Source: Buchnera aphidicola (Melaphis rhois) (GTDB lineage Bacteria; Pseudomonadota; Gammaproteobacteria; Enterobacterales; Enterobacteriaceae). Taken from it: a DNA stretch of 64,000 nucleotides. How positions within the stretch are numbered: position 1 is the first letter of the stretch; the number at the start of each line of letters is the position of its first letter. Positions 10,301 to 21,823 of the stretch are shown here, one piece after another. The stretch is from positions 139,384 through 203,383 of the forward strand of contig NZ_CP033004.1 in assembly GCF_005080745.1 (NCBI RefSeq), in the 5' to 3' direction. A program made the position numbers and the translations under genes. The notes beneath the pieces are model-generated. The model ran no database searches and was not told the DNA's origin. It saw only the letters and a program-made list of their open reading frames with translations.

Positions 10301-10588
10301 TAGAGCAGTTTGTCCTCCCATAGTAGGTAATATGGCATTCGGTTTTTCTTTATGTATAATTTTTTTAATAATTTTCCAGTGTATAGGTTCAATATATGTA
10401 GCATCAGCCATATCAGGATCGGTCATTATAGTAGCTGGATTTGAATTTACTAAAATAATTTTATATCCTACTTCTTTGAGTGATTTACATGCTTGGGCTC
10501 CAGAGTAATCGAATTCGCATGCTTGTCCAATAACGATTGGACCAGATCCGAGTATTAAAATGGATTTTATGTCGGTACGTTTTGGCAT
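7361..10588 (-). CDS. carB: Carbamoyl-phosphate synthase large subunit
   Basis: Makes carbamoyl phosphate from bicarbonate, ATP and ammonia delivered by CarA; the product feeds arginine and pyrimidine synthesis. The 1075-residue protein (E. coli 1073) has two ATP-grasp halves, with the repeated blocks [19 protein letters not shown] at residue 12 and [18 protein letters not shown] near 560, and a C-terminal regulatory (MGS-like) domain from about 940. Its ATG at 10588 is preceded by AAAGGAG lying inside the end of carA. The 22-base overlap implies coupled translation. Confidence 0.98.
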   Translation of the reverse strand: MPKRTDIKSILILGSGPIVIGQACEFDYSGAQACKSLKEVGYKIILVNSNPATIMTDPDMADATYIEPIHWKIIKKIIHKEKPNAILPTMGGQTALNCVLDLSINGVLDEYKIEVIGATIESIQKAENRRLFEKSIKKIGLNTSKSQIVCNLREALQSIQIIGFPAIIRPSFTMGGSGGGIAYNYEEFKEICERGLELSPSKQLLIDESLIGWKEYEMEVVRDKKDNCIIICSIENIDPMGIHTGDSITVSPAQTLTDKEYQIMRNASISILREIGIETGGANVQFAVNPNNGHMIVIEMNPRVSRSSALASKATGFPIAKIAAKLAVGYTLDELNNDLIGLHAPASFEPTMDYVVTKIPRFNFEKFIGCNDRLTTQMKSVGEVMAIGRTFQESIQKAIMGLEIGASGFDQKISTKTSDSIKKIHRELREAGSDRLWYIGDAFRIGMSVKDVFNLTLIDKWFLTQIKELIEIENKIKNINIENIDFSFFRLLKRKGFSDWRIAILTNKSEKKIRTIRHNLNLHPVYKRIDTCAAEFESETAYMYSTWEDECESNPIHNRKKIIILGGGPNRIGQGIEFDYCCVHASLALREHGFETIIINCNPETVSTDYDISDRLYFEPITLETILEIVRIEQPSGVIIQYGGQTPLKLAQKLEKEGVPIIGTNSNSIDKAENRKRFQKIVSNLKLMQPANATVTNLEDAIKQAKIVKYPIMIRPSYVLGGREMEIIYDENSLKEYFNNIVISKNTNPILLDHYLDNAIEVDVDAICDGNNVLIGGIMEHIEQAGVHSGDSACSLPAYTLDVNIQNTIRRQVRKLAFALSVKGLMNIQFAIQHKEVYVLEVNPRAARTIPFVSKSTGIALAKVAAKVMIGTTLLQQGYVKEIIPSYFSVKEVVLPFNKFQGSIPVLGPEMKSTGEVMGIGKNFSEAFSKAMLGAHINMKTTGRVLLSVKNSDKKRIVSLAKKLTKIGFKLDATLGTSKILKNNGIHVRIVNKVHERRPHIQDRIKNGEYTYIINTSDCNQSILDSKTICQNALQYRVHYDTTLNGAIATIMAVSECPIKNVVSLQDRHKTNFKK

Positions 10589-11763
10589 TTTTCTCCTTTA
10601 TACCTAATATGGTTATTATGAGTTTTTATCAGAGTTATGAATTGTTTAAATAATGGTCTTGCATCATGTGGTCCTGGACTAGATTCGGGATGACCTTGAA
10701 AACTAAATGCATTTCTGTCTGTTCTATGCAATCCTTGTATACTTCCATCGAAAAGAGAAATGTGTGTTATTTTGATGTTTTTTGGAAGATTATTAGGATT
10801 AACTGTAAAATTATGATTTTGAGAAGTAATTATAACAGTATTAGATTTTATTTCTTTTACGGGATGATTACCTCCATGATGCCCAAATTTCATTTTTTGT
10901 ATTTTTGCTCCGCTAGCTAAAGCTAATAATTGATGTCCTAAGCATATTCCAAAAATTGGAATATTAATAGATAAAAATGTTTTAATTGAGTTAATAGCAT
11001 AATAACACGGTCTTGGATCTCCTGGCCCATTGGATAAAAAAATGCCGTGTGGTAATAACTTTAACGCTTCTTTAGCAGAAGTTTGTGCTGGAACAATTGT
11101 TAATCGACATCCCATATCGGTTAATATTCGTAGTATGTTATGTTTTATTCCAAAATCGTATACTACAATATGAAAAATAAGTGGTTTCTTAAAAGTAGGA
11201 AGATTTTTTCTTTTGTTGATCTGTATACTACCTTTATTCCAAGTATAATAAGATTTTGTACTTACTGTTTTTACTAAGTCTATATTTTTTAAGTGTTGTA
11301 TATTTTGGAGTTTTTTTAATATTTCAGACATTTTAAATGATCGTTTTGAAATAATACAGCCATATTGAGATCCAGAGGTTCTTAATATTCTTGTTAATTT
11401 TCTCGTGTCAATGTCAGAAATCGCTATAATTTTATTTTTTATTAAATACTGTGATAAGCTCATTTCACTTCGATAGTTGCTATCAGTTATTGAAATGTCA
11501 CGAACAATTAATCCTTTTGCGTGGATAATATTAGATTCATAATCGTTTTTATTAATTCCTACGTTTCCTATATGTGGATAAGTAAAAGTTATTATTTGAT
11601 TTAAATAAGAAGGATCGGTTAGAATTTCTTGATATCCAGTCATTGAGGTATTAAATACTACTTCTCCTAGTGTTTCTCCTGTATCACCTATTGATTTTCC
11701 ATAAAATATTGTTCCATTTCCTAAGATTAATATTGCTTCAGACAATGATTTTGTTATACTCAA
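10567..11763 (-). CDS. carA: Carbamoyl-phosphate synthase small subunit (glutaminase)
   Basis: Class I glutamine amidotransferase chain that supplies ammonia to CarB. Catalytic block [14 protein letters not shown] with the nucleophile Cys, and the [13 protein letters not shown] block with His, are present. I choose the TTG at 11763, because GGAG lies six bases before it and E. coli carA is also known to begin with TTG; an earlier in-frame TTG at 11775 gives four more residues. The C-terminus runs about ten residues past the E. coli end and overlaps carB by 22 bases. Confidence 0.95.
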   Translation of the reverse strand: MSITKSLSEAILILGNGTIFYGKSIGDTGETLGEVVFNTSMTGYQEILTDPSYLNQIITFTYPHIGNVGINKNDYESNIIHAKGLIVRDISITDSNYRSEMSLSQYLIKNKIIAISDIDTRKLTRILRTSGSQYGCIISKRSFKMSEILKKLQNIQHLKNIDLVKTVSTKSYYTWNKGSIQINKRKNLPTFKKPLIFHIVVYDFGIKHNILRILTDMGCRLTIVPAQTSAKEALKLLPHGIFLSNGPGDPRPCYYAINSIKTFLSINIPIFGICLGHQLLALASGAKIQKMKFGHHGGNHPVKEIKSNTVIITSQNHNFTVNPNNLPKNIKITHISLFDGSIQGLHRTDRNAFSFQGHPESSPGPHDARPLFKQFITLIKTHNNHIRYKGEKCQNVPT

Positions 11764-11866
11764 AATGTTCTCCAACGAGAAAATATAGTTGTAATTTATT
11801 TATTATAAAAATTGATAATTTTTCTTTGTAAATATAATATTTGATGCATAATTATATAAATTAGAA

Positions 11867-12688
11867 CTATATATTTAGTACGTCATACATATTAAATAAT
11901 CCGATTTTTTTATGTAATGTCAACCATATTGCTGCTCGTATTGCTCCTTTAGAAAACGCTAATCTATTAGTTGCTTTGTGCATAATTTCAATACGCTCTC
12001 CAATACTCGCAAAAATAACTTTATGATTTCCTATTATATCACCAGCACGTATGGTAGAGAAACCAATTTCATCTTTTTTGCGTTTATTGTTTACACCTTT
12101 TCTCGTATATATCGCCTGTTTTTCAAAATCCCAGTTCATTACGTTGGATATTGTTTTTCCCATTTCTATAGCTGTTCCAGAAGGAGCGTCTATTTTTTCT
12201 CTGTGATGTGCTTCAATGATTTCAATGTCAGAGTTTTTTCCTACTACAGAGGTAGCTATTTTTAATAATTTTAGCATTAAATTAATACCTATACTATAGT
12301 TTGGTGAAAGAACAATTCCAATGGTGTTAGATAATAGTTTAATTTTTTTTATGTCTGTTTCAGACAAGCCTGTTGTCCCGATGACAATTTTTTTTTTATT
12401 TAAAGCACAAATATTTAAATTGTCTATTGTATTTTGTGGATTCGTAAAATCGATGAGAACATCAAAGTTATTTATTTCTTTTTGAAGTGAATCAGTTATT
12501 AGAGTACCTATATTTCCTATTCCTATTATTTCTCCTACATCTTTTTTAATAAAGATATTTCCTTTTTTTACTATAGCAGAGCTGAGAAATATATTTCGAT
12601 AATTATTTCTACATATTTCTTTAATTAAATTTGTTCCCATTTTTCCGAGAGCACCTGAAATAGCAATTTTTAATGGTTTTGTATACAT
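11867..12688 (-). CDS. dapB: 4-hydroxy-tetrahydrodipicolinate reductase
   Basis: NAD(P)H-dependent step of the diaminopimelate/lysine pathway, serving cell-wall precursor and the supply of lysine to the host. The 273-residue protein (E. coli 273) begins MYTKPLKIAISGALGKMG with the dinucleotide fold, then IDFTNPQNT, GTTGLS, and the catalytic EAHHREKIDAPSGTA. It lies between ispH and carA on the minus strand; the gap to carA is about 100 bases, so it may be cotranscribed with them. A 10-base poly(A) run on the coding strand (codons for KKK near residue 98) remains in frame. Confidence 0.97.
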   Translation of the reverse strand: MYTKPLKIAISGALGKMGTNLIKEICRNNYRNIFLSSAIVKKGNIFIKKDVGEIIGIGNIGTLITDSLQKEINNFDVLIDFTNPQNTIDNLNICALNKKKIVIGTTGLSETDIKKIKLLSNTIGIVLSPNYSIGINLMLKLLKIATSVVGKNSDIEIIEAHHREKIDAPSGTAIEMGKTISNVMNWDFEKQAIYTRKGVNNKRKKDEIGFSTIRAGDIIGNHKVIFASIGERIEIMHKATNRLAFSKGAIRAAIWLTLHKKIGLFNMYDVLNI

Positions 12689-12714
12689 GATACTATCCTA
12701 TTTTACTTAAAAAG

Positions 12715-13662
12715 TTATTTAAATTTTATATTTTTTAGTTCTTTAGGAAGATTAAATGTAATATTTTCTTTAATTCCAGAAATTTCTTGTATAGTTGTTT
12801 TTTTTATTTTACTTAATCTTTTTATTACTTGTTTAATGATAATATTTGGAGTAGAAGCCCCAGCTGATACTCCAATAGATTGAATATTATTACTTAAGTA
12901 ATTTGTATCAATTTCATTTTTAGAGTTTATCAAAGCAGTGTATTTTCCTGTCTTTCTTCCTAATTTCATTAATTGATTAGAATTAGACGAATGCTTTGAA
13001 CCTATTATAATTATAGCGTCAGATATTTTAGATATTTCTTTGACTGCTATTTGTCGATTTATGGTAGCATAACAAATATCTGGTTTTTTAGGACTAATGA
13101 TATTAGGATATTTTTTGCGTAATGCTATAATAATAGGATGAATTTGTTCTAAAGATAGTGTAGTTTGAGTCATAAACATTAGTTTGTTTGGATTATTTAC
13201 TTTTAATTTTGAAACATCTTTAACTGATTCTATGAGATAAATTTTACCTTGGTCATAATCGTATTGCCCTAATGTTCCTTCTACTTCTGGATGTTTTAGA
13301 GTGCCTATCAGTATTGCTTCGAATCCTAAATTACTAGCTTGTGATACTTCTTTATGTACTTTTTTAACTAATGGACAAGTTGCATCTATAATTCTTAGTT
13401 TTCTTTTTATTGCTTCATTTCTTAAACTTTTAGGTACTCCATGTGCTGAAAAGATTAGTATTGATCCTAATGGGATAGAACGAATTTTTTCGTTAAAAAT
13501 TACACCTTTCGATTTTAAATAATTTGTTATGTAAGTATTATGTACTATTTCATGATTTACGTAAATAGGTTTTCCCCAAGCTTTGAGTGCAATGTTAACA
13601 ATATTAATTGCACGTTTTACGCCTGCACAAAACCCCCTTGGATTTGCTAAAAAAATTTTCAT
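12715..13662 (-). CDS. ispH: 4-hydroxy-3-methylbut-2-enyl diphosphate reductase
   Basis: Last enzyme of the methylerythritol phosphate route; an iron-sulfur protein that forms IPP and DMAPP. The 315-residue protein (E. coli 316) keeps the three cluster cysteines in NPRGFCAGVKRAI (Cys12), DATCPLVKKVH (about 96) and PDICYATINRQ (about 197). It lies upstream of dapB. With ispE at 40231 in the same window, it supports retention of the isoprenoid pathway. Confidence 0.97.
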   Translation of the reverse strand: MKIFLANPRGFCAGVKRAINIVNIALKAWGKPIYVNHEIVHNTYITNYLKSKGVIFNEKIRSIPLGSILIFSAHGVPKSLRNEAIKRKLRIIDATCPLVKKVHKEVSQASNLGFEAILIGTLKHPEVEGTLGQYDYDQGKIYLIESVKDVSKLKVNNPNKLMFMTQTTLSLEQIHPIIIALRKKYPNIISPKKPDICYATINRQIAVKEISKISDAIIIIGSKHSSNSNQLMKLGRKTGKYTALINSKNEIDTNYLSNNIQSIGVSAGASTPNIIIKQVIKRLSKIKKTTIQEISGIKENITFNLPKELKNIKFK

Positions 13663-13749
13663 ATATGTTCTTAAGAGTTTATATGTTAAAATTTCATTTA
13701 ATGACTTTTTAGACTTACATCAATATATTATTTCTAGATAAGTAAAATA

Positions 13750-14235
13750 TCATTTATTTTTTTGATTAAAGTGTGTATACATCATCATGACACTACCTAA
13801 AAGAATACTTATATCAGCTATATTAAACGTAGCAAAATGCCAATCTTTAAGGTGAATATCAATGAAGTCTATAACAAATCCAAAGCGCAATCGATCTATT
13901 AAATTTCCGATAGCACCACTAATAATTAAAGTATAAAGAATATTATTATGTATCTTATTGTTTTGGATAGAATATATCATTTTTAATATTATGATTATAA
14001 TTAAAATATTTAATAAATATAAAAAATATTTGCTGTTTTTAACAATATTAGAAAAAATACTGAATGCTAGTCCATAATTGTGTGTGTGAAATATATTTAA
14101 TATTGAAGTGATAGGTTTTACTTCAAATAAAGATAAATGATTAATTACCCACTGTTTACTTAATATGTCTAATAGTACTACTATACTAGTAATATTTAGT
14201 GAAACTAGTAAGTTTAAGGTTAGTATTTTTTTCAT
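13750..14235 (-). CDS. lspA: Prolipoprotein signal peptidase (signal peptidase II)
   Basis: Aspartyl protease of the inner membrane that removes signal peptides from lipoproteins. The 161-residue protein (E. coli 164) has four hydrophobic segments and the two catalytic regions GNLIDRLRFGFVIDFID and FNIADISI. Its ATG overlaps the ileS stop by one base (TAATG), so translation is coupled, as in the E. coli ribF-ileS-lspA operon. The next gene in E. coli, fkpB, is missing before ispH. Confidence 0.95.
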   Translation of the reverse strand: MKKILTLNLLVSLNITSIVVLLDILSKQWVINHLSLFEVKPITSILNIFHTHNYGLAFSIFSNIVKNSKYFLYLLNILIIIIILKMIYSIQNNKIHNNILYTLIISGAIGNLIDRLRFGFVIDFIDIHLKDWHFATFNIADISILLGSVMMMYTHFNQKNK

Positions 14236-17054
14236 TATAGAAACTTTCGTATTTCACCCAATCCTGTTGTGGTATTCAACATACATCTTGTACATATTTT
14301 TAATTTAGTATTTATGTCTTTTTGTTTAGCAATAACATGCCAGCATCTTATGCATTTTTCCCCGTCTAGTTTTGTAATATATATTTTAAAATTTTTTATT
14401 AATTTACTTTTTATAGCATTATCAGGAGCAGAGGAATAACTTTTGATCTGAATTTTTGATGTTAAAAATAAAAATTTTAGTTCGTTTTTTAATAGTTCTA
14501 GTTTTTTTTTAATATCTTGATCTATGTATAATACAATTAATGATTCTAAAGAATTTCCTAATTCTTTGTTTTTTCTAGCAATATCTAGTACTTTGTTTAC
14601 TTCACTTTTAATTATCAATAATTCATTCCAATATTGGTTATTCATTATATTGTTGTTATTGAGATAAAATAGTTTATTAGACCATTCTTCAGTAAATACA
14701 AATTTATTTTTTTTTCCTGGTAAATAATCCCAGAGTTCATCTGCAGTAAATGATAAAATAGGCGTAATCCATCTTATCAATGAATCTAAAATTAAATACA
14801 TGGCACTTTGACAGCTCTTTCTTGCAATGTTTTTAGATTTTATTAAATATTGTCTGTCTTTTATTATATCTAAATAAAACGAACTCATTTCTATAGAACA
14901 AAAATACATTATACGTTTAATTACATCATGAAAGTTATAATTTTTGTAGCTGTTTATTATTTTGTTTTGAGTATCGAGTGTTTTATCTACTGCCCATTGA
15001 TCTAATGCTATCATATCTTTAGAAGGTACCATTTCGCTATCTGGATCAAATTTATATAGATTTGCAAGAAGAAATCTGGCTGTATTTCGAATTTTTCTAT
15101 AATTGTCAGATATTTGTTTGAGAATGTTATCAGAAATAGAGATCTCTTTCGAATAGTCAGTAGAGGCTACCCATAACCTTAATATATCAGCTCCAAATTT
15201 TTGAATTATATCATTTGGATGAATGGTATTTCCAATAGATTTAGACATTTTTTTTCCGTTTTTATCTACGGTAAACCCATGTGTAATAACTTTGTGATAT
15301 GGTGTAGTTTGATTAATAGCAATAGATATTATCAAAGAAGACATAAACCAGCCTCGATGTTGATCTGATCCTTCTATATATACGTTTGAAATATTATTAT
15401 GGCTGAATTTTTTTTTATATATATCAGAAAGCATGATAGATCCAGATTCAAACCAAACGTCCAAAATGTCTGTTACTTTGATATATTCATTTAATTTATA
15501 TTTTAATAATTCATTTTTATCTATGTTCATCCATGCTTGTATTCCGTGTTTTTTTACGTTATGTACAAGATTTTCTATAATTAACAAGAGTTGTGGATGT
15601 AGTTCTCCTGTTATTTTATGATAAAAAATAGGGATAGGAACACCCCATGTTCTTTGCCTAGATATACACCAATCTGGACGATGCAATATCATATCAATCA
15701 TCTTTTCTTTTCCCCAATTAGGTATCCACTTTACTTTTTGTATTTGTTCTATACAATTTTTCCTCAAATTTTTATGATCCATTTTAATAAACCATTGTGG
15801 GGTAGCCCGAGAAATAACAGGTGTTTGATGTCTCCAACAGTGTGGATAACTATGAATAAAAATTTCAGTTTTAAGTAAAGTGTTATTTTTTTTCAGTATT
15901 TCAATAATAATTTTTGTAGATTTTAAAATATTTATTCCATTTAATTTGGGATGAATGTTAGGTAGAAAGTTTCCATGTTCGTCAATTGTTTTTGTAATAT
16001 GAATTCCGTATTTTTTACTGATGTCATAATCTTCATTTCCAAATTCTGAAGCTGTATGTACAGCTCCTGTTCCTAGTTCTAAAGTTACATGTTTTGATAA
16101 AATTATTGGAATATAAATGTTTAGAAATGGATGAATAAATTGCAAATTTTCGAGGACATTTCCAAGTACTGTACTCAAAACATTCCATTCTTTAATCTCA
16201 CATTTTTCCATAGTTTGTTCAACTAACTCTTTGGCTAATATTAATGTTTGGTTTGGCGTCTGGATAAGTTGATAATTAAAACTTGGGTTTAACGTAATAG
16301 CTCGACTTGCTGGTAAACTCCAGGGTGTAGTTGTCCATATTATTATATGTGTCGTATTTTTTAAGTTAGTAACGTTAAATATATTTTTTATGACATTGTT
16401 ATTAGCAATTTTAAATTTGACAAAAGTAGATATAGTTTTTTTAGAGTAATATTCAACTTCTGCTTCTGCTAGTGATGACCGACAACTAATACACCAATTT
16501 ACTGGTTTAAAGTCTTTATAAATATATCCTAATTTTATCATCTTAGCGAAAGTTTTTATAATGTTCGCTTCATTTTGGAATTGCATAGTTAAATATGCAT
16601 TATTCCAGTCTCCTAACACACCTAATCTAATAAATTCTATTTTTTGTTTATTTACTTGATCATTAGCATATTCTCTGCATTGTTTCTGAAAGTTTTGTAG
16701 AGTGCTGTTTCGTTGTTTTTTCTTATTAATTTTTTCAATTTTATGTTCAATAGGCAATCCATGACAATCCCAAGAAGGAGTATATGGTGCATCAAATCCT
16801 GACATATTTTTTGATTTAATTATGATATCTTTTAAAATTTTATTTACTGCATGTCCAATGTGAATATTTCCATTAGCATAAGGTGGTCCATCATTTAAAA
16901 AAAAATTTTCTTTTCCTTTTTTGGCTTGTCTAATGATTTCATAAATATTGTTTTTCTTCCACTTTTTGAGTATTTCTGGCTCTTTTATAGATAAATTTCC
17001 TTTCATAGAAAAGTTTGTATGAGGTAAATTCAAGGTTGATTTGTAATCTGTCAT
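14235..17054 (-). CDS. ileS: Isoleucyl-tRNA synthetase
   Basis: Class I synthetase that charges tRNA-Ile and edits valine. The 939-residue protein (E. coli 938) shows [20 protein letters not shown] (HIGH motif, about residue 58 to 67), the editing-domain block [12 protein letters not shown], the KKMSKSIGN motif near 603, and C-terminal zinc cysteines CIRCWHV and CTRC. Full length and intact. It sits 21 bases downstream of ribF and overlaps lspA. Confidence 0.98.
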   Translation of the reverse strand: MTDYKSTLNLPHTNFSMKGNLSIKEPEILKKWKKNNIYEIIRQAKKGKENFFLNDGPPYANGNIHIGHAVNKILKDIIIKSKNMSGFDAPYTPSWDCHGLPIEHKIEKINKKKQRNSTLQNFQKQCREYANDQVNKQKIEFIRLGVLGDWNNAYLTMQFQNEANIIKTFAKMIKLGYIYKDFKPVNWCISCRSSLAEAEVEYYSKKTISTFVKFKIANNNVIKNIFNVTNLKNTTHIIIWTTTPWSLPASRAITLNPSFNYQLIQTPNQTLILAKELVEQTMEKCEIKEWNVLSTVLGNVLENLQFIHPFLNIYIPIILSKHVTLELGTGAVHTASEFGNEDYDISKKYGIHITKTIDEHGNFLPNIHPKLNGINILKSTKIIIEILKKNNTLLKTEIFIHSYPHCWRHQTPVISRATPQWFIKMDHKNLRKNCIEQIQKVKWIPNWGKEKMIDMILHRPDWCISRQRTWGVPIPIFYHKITGELHPQLLLIIENLVHNVKKHGIQAWMNIDKNELLKYKLNEYIKVTDILDVWFESGSIMLSDIYKKKFSHNNISNVYIEGSDQHRGWFMSSLIISIAINQTTPYHKVITHGFTVDKNGKKMSKSIGNTIHPNDIIQKFGADILRLWVASTDYSKEISISDNILKQISDNYRKIRNTARFLLANLYKFDPDSEMVPSKDMIALDQWAVDKTLDTQNKIINSYKNYNFHDVIKRIMYFCSIEMSSFYLDIIKDRQYLIKSKNIARKSCQSAMYLILDSLIRWITPILSFTADELWDYLPGKKNKFVFTEEWSNKLFYLNNNNIMNNQYWNELLIIKSEVNKVLDIARKNKELGNSLESLIVLYIDQDIKKKLELLKNELKFLFLTSKIQIKSYSSAPDNAIKSKLIKNFKIYITKLDGEKCIRCWHVIAKQKDINTKLKICTRCMLNTTTGLGEIRKFL

Positions 17055-17075
17055 TTCGTGTCTCTTATAGAATGT

Positions 17076-18023
17076 TTATAATTTCTTATGAATTTGATTA
17101 TTAAAGTGCAAACGAGCTTTACTAATATCACACATAATTTGCTCTTTTAAGTTTTTTATAGAAGTAAAAAAAATTTCATCTCGTATTTTTTTGATAAATA
17201 TAACTTTTATGTATTGCTTGTATAGGTTAAGTGATGAATCTATCAAATGTACTTCGAGTTTTTGTGTTTTTCCATTCATAGTAGGTTGAGTTCCAATATT
17301 AGCTACTCCAAAAAACATTCTTTTTAACGAAAGTATAAATACTTTTACTATAAATACACCATAGATTGGAGAGTTATTTTTATTCAATTCGATATTGGCT
17401 GTTGGAAAGCCTATTTTAGTTCCATTTTTTTTACCATATGTTACTTTTCCAGACATACTAAAAGATCGTCCCAATAACATTTTAGCTAATTTCAAATTGT
17501 TATTTTTTAACGCTTGTCTAATAGCTGTACTGCTTACTTCTATCTCGTTTATTTTTAGTATTTTGGTTGTATGGACCGAAAATTTATAATGTTTTCCTAT
17601 GCTTTTTAATAAAATAGTATTACCTTGTCTATTTGATCCGAAACAAAAGTTTTTTCCAACAGCTAAAAAGAAAACATTTAGTTTTTTAACCATGATATTA
17701 GTAATAAAATTCATTGGACTTAATGAGGAAAATGATTTATTAAAGTAAATACACAATATCGCATCAATATTCCATTGAGATAGGTATTGTATTTTTTCTC
17801 GAAAGTTCATTAATCGAACAGGAGGATTTTCAGAACAAAAAAATTCTAGAGGGTATGGTTCAAATATAGTTACAATGATTGGTTTATTATGTTCTTTCTT
17901 TTTTTTACAAACTATATTTAATAATTTTTGATGTCCTAAATGTACTCCGTCAAAATTTCCTATCGTTAATATACAGGAATTAGTTTGAAATTTAAGATTG
18001 TTTATATTTCGTATTAGTTTCAT
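17076..18023 (-). CDS. ribF: Bifunctional riboflavin kinase / FAD synthetase
   Basis: Converts riboflavin to FMN and FAD, needed here for NuoF and other flavoproteins. The 315-residue protein (E. coli 313) has the adenylyltransferase block ILTIGNFDGVHLGHQKLL near residue 18, the SSTAIRQAL block near 160, and the C-terminal kinase blocks GKKNGTKIGFPTANIEL and YGVFIVKV. It starts the ribF-ileS-lspA cluster, divergent from rpsT. Confidence 0.97.
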   Translation of the reverse strand: MKLIRNINNLKFQTNSCILTIGNFDGVHLGHQKLLNIVCKKKKEHNKPIIVTIFEPYPLEFFCSENPPVRLMNFREKIQYLSQWNIDAILCIYFNKSFSSLSPMNFITNIMVKKLNVFFLAVGKNFCFGSNRQGNTILLKSIGKHYKFSVHTTKILKINEIEVSSTAIRQALKNNNLKLAKMLLGRSFSMSGKVTYGKKNGTKIGFPTANIELNKNNSPIYGVFIVKVFILSLKRMFFGVANIGTQPTMNGKTQKLEVHLIDSSLNLYKQYIKVIFIKKIRDEIFFTSIKNLKEQIMCDISKARLHFNNQIHKKL

Positions 18024-18237
18024 TGTAATAGCAATTGATAATAAAATTTGGTGTAGCTATTTTAATTTAAAAACTATATTTCATATTTCTAATTAATAGT
18101 TTTTTTTGAATTATCTAGAATTATAGTAGGTTATTTAAAATAATATATAGATGTGATAAAATATGCATTCAGCTTTTATAATACATATTATCCATGAAAG
18201 ATGTAAAGTTATTTAATATTATATAGGAGTATATATT

Positions 18238-18501
18238 TTGGCAAACATCAAATCAGCTAGAAAGCATGCAATACAATCTGAAAAAAAGAGGCGTTCTAAT
18301 TTTAGTAAAAAATCTCAAATTAAAACTTTAATGAAAAAAGTGAACCTTGAAATATCGTCAGGAAACAAAGATAAGGCTAAGTTAGAATTTAGTAAAATGC
18401 AGTCTATTCTAGATAGATATGCAACTAAAGGTTTAATTCACAAAAATAAAGCCGCACGACATAAATCAAATTTAGAACATAAGATAAAGTCTCTATCTTA
18501 G
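18238..18501 (+). CDS. rpsT: 30S ribosomal protein S20
   Basis: Small-subunit protein that binds 16S rRNA. The 87-residue product starts MANIKSARKHAIQSEKKRR and ends with GLIHKNKAARHKSNL, typical of S20. The start is TTG at 18238, preceded by AGGAG at 18225-18229; E. coli rpsT also uses TTG, tied to its autogenous translational control. It is a single-gene unit divergent from ribF and followed by a clear hairpin. Confidence 0.97.
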   Translation: MANIKSARKHAIQSEKKRRSNFSKKSQIKTLMKKVNLEISSGNKDKAKLEFSKMQSILDRYATKGLIHKNKAARHKSNLEHKIKSLS

Positions 18502-18530
18502 CATTGTAATATGACATACGTATGTATTTT

Positions 18531-18574
18531 AAAAATTTGCTTCCATACAAATATTATATAGAAGCAAATTTTTT
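18531..18574. terminator. Bidirectional terminator between rpsT and dnaJ
   Basis: AAAAATTTGCTTC (18531-18543) pairs perfectly with GAAGCAAATTTTT (18561-18573). The right arm ends in T residues for rpsT on the plus strand, and the left arm gives a U-rich end for dnaJ on the minus strand. Confidence 0.8.
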
Positions 18575-18579
18575 AAAAT

Positions 18580-19719
18580 TTATTTAGTAAGATCATCAAA
18601 AAACCTTTTTACTCCCTCGAAGAATCGTTTTGATCGGGGGCTATTTTTTTCTCCTTTAAAACCTCCGAAGCTTTCGCCTAATTGGTATAAAAGATATTTT
18701 TGTTGTTCGCTAAGATTTACCGGTGTTTCTACAATTACTCGACATAATAAATCTCCTTTTTTGTTATTTCTAATAGATTTTACCCCTTTTTCTTTAATTC
18801 TAAATAGTTTTCCTGATTGTGTTTCTGATGGAATTCTTAACTTAACCTTACCATCTAACGTTGGTACTTCAATTTCTCCTCCTAGAGCAGCCATAGAAAA
18901 GCTAATTGGTACTTCACAATATAAATTGTTTTCTTCTCGTGAAAAAATAGGATGTTTTTTCACTGAAATTTGTACATATAAATCACCAGAAGCTGCTCCA
19001 TTTTCACCTGCTTCTCCTTCATTATTTAAACGAATTTGATCATCTGTATTTACTCCAGGAGGGATTTTGACTGATAAAATTTTAGATTTTTCTATTCTCC
19101 CATGTCCATTACATGTATAACAAGGAAATTGTATTACACTACCTTTACCTTGACACTGAGGACACGTTTGTTGAACAGTAAAAAATCCTTTTCGAATTTG
19201 TATTTGTCCATTTCCATGGCATTTTAGGCAATTTTGAGGTTTAGATCCTGATTGAGTTCCGTATCCATTACAAGATGAGCATATCTGTAGAGTTGGAATT
19301 TGAATTGTTTTTGTTGTTCCTTTGACAGCTTCTTCTAAAGTAAGGTTCATGTTATAACGTAAATTAGATCCTTGAGAAGCTTTTCTTGTTTTTCTACCAC
19401 TGAATATATCTCCAAATACGTCACCAAATATGTCGCTAAAGTCTGAGTTAGTACTAAAGGTATGAGTAAATGTATGATTGCTGGAATTTCCTTGTTCGAA
19501 TGCTGTATGTCCATATTGATCATACGCAGCTCTTTTTTTTGAATCATTAAGGACTTCATAAGCCTCTTTTATTTGTTTAAATTTTTCTTCAGCTATTTTG
19601 CTACCAGGATTTCTATCTGGGTGATATTTCATAGCCAGCTTTTTATATGCTTTTTTTATGTCTCTATCGTCAGATGATTGACTAACTCCTAAAATTTGGT
19701 AATAATCTTTTTTTGACAT
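18580..19719 (-). CDS. dnaJ: Chaperone DnaJ (Hsp40)
   Basis: J-domain co-chaperone that delivers unfolded proteins to DnaK and stimulates its ATPase. Starting at the ATG at 19719 ([12 protein letters not shown], aligned with E. coli MAKQDYYEILGV) it has 379 residues; AGGAA lies just upstream, and an in-frame codon at 19740 would add seven residues. Present are the J domain with HPD (YHPDRNPG), a G/F-rich linker, four zinc-finger repeats ([32 protein letters not shown]) and the substrate-binding C-terminus. Downstream member of the dnaK-dnaJ operon. Confidence 0.97.
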   Translation of the reverse strand: MSKKDYYQILGVSQSSDDRDIKKAYKKLAMKYHPDRNPGSKIAEEKFKQIKEAYEVLNDSKKRAAYDQYGHTAFEQGNSSNHTFTHTFSTNSDFSDIFGDVFGDIFSGRKTRKASQGSNLRYNMNLTLEEAVKGTTKTIQIPTLQICSSCNGYGTQSGSKPQNCLKCHGNGQIQIRKGFFTVQQTCPQCQGKGSVIQFPCYTCNGHGRIEKSKILSVKIPPGVNTDDQIRLNNEGEAGENGAASGDLYVQISVKKHPIFSREENNLYCEVPISFSMAALGGEIEVPTLDGKVKLRIPSETQSGKLFRIKEKGVKSIRNNKKGDLLCRVIVETPVNLSEQQKYLLYQLGESFGGFKGEKNSPRSKRFFEGVKRFFDDLTK

Positions 19720-19748
19720 TCGTTCTTTTCCTGATTGCACAAATTTTT

Positions 19749-19776
19749 ACGAGCATAATTAATGTTTTATGCTCGT
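19749..19776. repeat. Intercistronic hairpin between dnaK and dnaJ
   Basis: ACGAGCATAA (19749-19758) and TTATGCTCGT (19767-19776) form a perfect 10-base stem with an eight-base loop. It lies in the 90-base gap of the dnaK-dnaJ transcript. On the minus strand the stem is followed by A residues rather than a U tract, so full termination is unlikely; an RNA-stability or attenuating element is more plausible. Confidence 0.7.
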
Positions 19777-19809
19777 GTTATTCATTTTAAAGTATTGTAT
19801 TAATTAATG

Positions 19810-21723
19810 TTATTTTTTCGGATCTTTTACTTCTTCAAATTCTGCATCTACAACGTTTTCTTCAGGTTTTGAAGTAGATTCATTGTTATCAACATTATTA
19901 GGTTTCGAGTTGTTTTTGGTATGTTCCATTAATTTTACAGAAATTTTTAATAAATTTTGAATTTTATTTTCTATATCTGTTTTATTTTCTCCTTTCAAGG
20001 AGATATCTAAATCTTCTAAAGCTTTGTTAATTTTATCTTTATCTTGTTTATCTATAGTTTTTTCTACATCTTGAAGTTGTTTTCTAGTTCTATGAGAAAT
20101 TTGATCTCCTTGATTTCTTATTTTTACTAGTTCTTCAAATTTTCGATCTGCTTCAGAATTTGCTTCTGCATCAGATACCATTTTTTTAATTTCAGTTTCG
20201 CTTAATCCGGATGAGGATTTGATTGTAATTTTTTGTTCTTTTCCTGTATTTTTATCTTTTGCTGATACATGTAAAATTCCATCAGCGTCAATATCGAATG
20301 TTACTTCAATTTGTGCCATTCCTCTTGGAGCAGGTTGAATACCATCTAAATTAAACTGGCCTAATGATTTATTATCTATTGATCTTTTTCGTTCTCCTTG
20401 AAGTATATGTATTGTTACAGCTGATTGATTATCTTCTGCGGTAGAGAATATTTGACTATGTTTTGTGGGAATGGTCGTATTTTTGTTAATTAACGTAGTC
20501 ATTACTCCACCCATAGTTTCAATTCCCAAAGATAATGGTGTAACGTCTAATAATAGTACATCTTTTACTTCTCCAGATAATACGCCTCCTTGAACTGCTG
20601 CTCCGACAGCTACTGCTTCATCTGGATTTACATCTTTTCTTGGTTCTTTTTTAAAAAAATCTGCTACTTTTTTTTGAACCATAGGCATTCGTGTTTGACC
20701 GCCTACTAAAATAATATCATTAATATCTGAAATAGATAGTTTAGCATCTTTTAGCGCGGTTTTCAGTGGTTCGATAGAACGTATTATTAAATCTTCTACT
20801 AAAGATTCCAATTTAGATCTAGTAACCTTTATATTTAAATGTTTAGGACCATTTGAATCAGCTGTGATATATGGAAGATTAACATCAGTTTGTTGTGTAG
20901 AAGAAAGTTCAATTTTTGCTTTTTCTGCAGCTTCTTTTAGACGTTGCATAGCTAACGGATCATTTCTTAAATCAGTACCTTGATCTTTTTTAAATTCTTC
21001 AGATAGATAGTTTATTAGTCTACTGTCAAAGTCTTCCCCACCAAGGTGTGTATCTCCATTAGTAGCTAAAACTTCAAAAGTTTTATCTTTATCAACATTG
21101 TCTATTTCTATGATTGAAATGTCAAATGTTCCTCCACCTAAATCGTATACAGCTATGACTTTGTTACTTTTATCTTTATCTAAACCATAAGCTAATGCTG
21201 CTGCTGTTGGCTCATTAATTATTCTTTTTACGTCTAATCCTGCAATTTTACCTGCATCTTTTGTAGCTTGTCTTTGGGCATCATTAAAATAAGCAGGAAC
21301 AGTAATAACTGCTTCTGTTATTGATTCTCCTAGGTAATCTTCTGCAGTTTTTTTCATTTTTTTTAATACTTCTGCAGAAATTTGAGGAGGTGCTAATTTT
21401 TGTTTTTTTATATTAATCCATGCGTCTCCATTGTCTGATTTAATTATTTTATATGGCATTATTTTGATATCACGTTGTACTTCGTCATCAGTGAATTTTC
21501 TTCCAATTAAACGTTTTATTGCAAATAACGTATTATTTGGGTTGGTTATTGCTTGACGTTTAGCAGGTTTTCCTACTAATATTTCTCCATCTTGGGTATA
21601 CGCGATTATTGATGGTGTTGTTCGATCACCTTCTGCATTTTCTAGAACTCGTGCTTTATTTCCATCCATAATTGCTACACAAGAGTTGGTAGTTCCTAAA
21701 TCGATACCAATTATTTTACTCAT
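19810..21723 (-). CDS. dnaK: Chaperone DnaK (Hsp70)
   Basis: ATP-dependent chaperone that works with DnaJ and GrpE. The 637-residue protein (E. coli 638) begins [20 protein letters not shown] and contains the Hsp70 signatures [12 protein letters not shown] and [10 protein letters not shown], the linker [13 protein letters not shown], and the C-terminal tail ending [10 protein letters not shown]. It is the first gene of the operon with dnaJ. A heat-shock promoter lies about 100 bases upstream (21824-21852). Confidence 0.99.
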   Translation of the reverse strand: MSKIIGIDLGTTNSCVAIMDGNKARVLENAEGDRTTPSIIAYTQDGEILVGKPAKRQAITNPNNTLFAIKRLIGRKFTDDEVQRDIKIMPYKIIKSDNGDAWINIKKQKLAPPQISAEVLKKMKKTAEDYLGESITEAVITVPAYFNDAQRQATKDAGKIAGLDVKRIINEPTAAALAYGLDKDKSNKVIAVYDLGGGTFDISIIEIDNVDKDKTFEVLATNGDTHLGGEDFDSRLINYLSEEFKKDQGTDLRNDPLAMQRLKEAAEKAKIELSSTQQTDVNLPYITADSNGPKHLNIKVTRSKLESLVEDLIIRSIEPLKTALKDAKLSISDINDIILVGGQTRMPMVQKKVADFFKKEPRKDVNPDEAVAVGAAVQGGVLSGEVKDVLLLDVTPLSLGIETMGGVMTTLINKNTTIPTKHSQIFSTAEDNQSAVTIHILQGERKRSIDNKSLGQFNLDGIQPAPRGMAQIEVTFDIDADGILHVSAKDKNTGKEQKITIKSSSGLSETEIKKMVSDAEANSEADRKFEELVKIRNQGDQISHRTRKQLQDVEKTIDKQDKDKINKALEDLDISLKGENKTDIENKIQNLLKISVKLMEHTKNNSKPNNVDNNESTSKPEENVVDAEFEEVKDPKK

Positions 21724-21823
21724 TGTTAATTTCCTATTGATATATGTATAAATTTATTAAATATGATTTTTAATGTAACTATTTTTAAAACATATTTAAA
21801 ATTTATATAGTTTGATAATAAAT

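Noticed and set aside
7695-10508. Several open frames of 60 to 90 codons on the plus strand opposite carB.
   Set aside because: They are antisense shadows of a strongly conserved gene and have no start signals or family matches.
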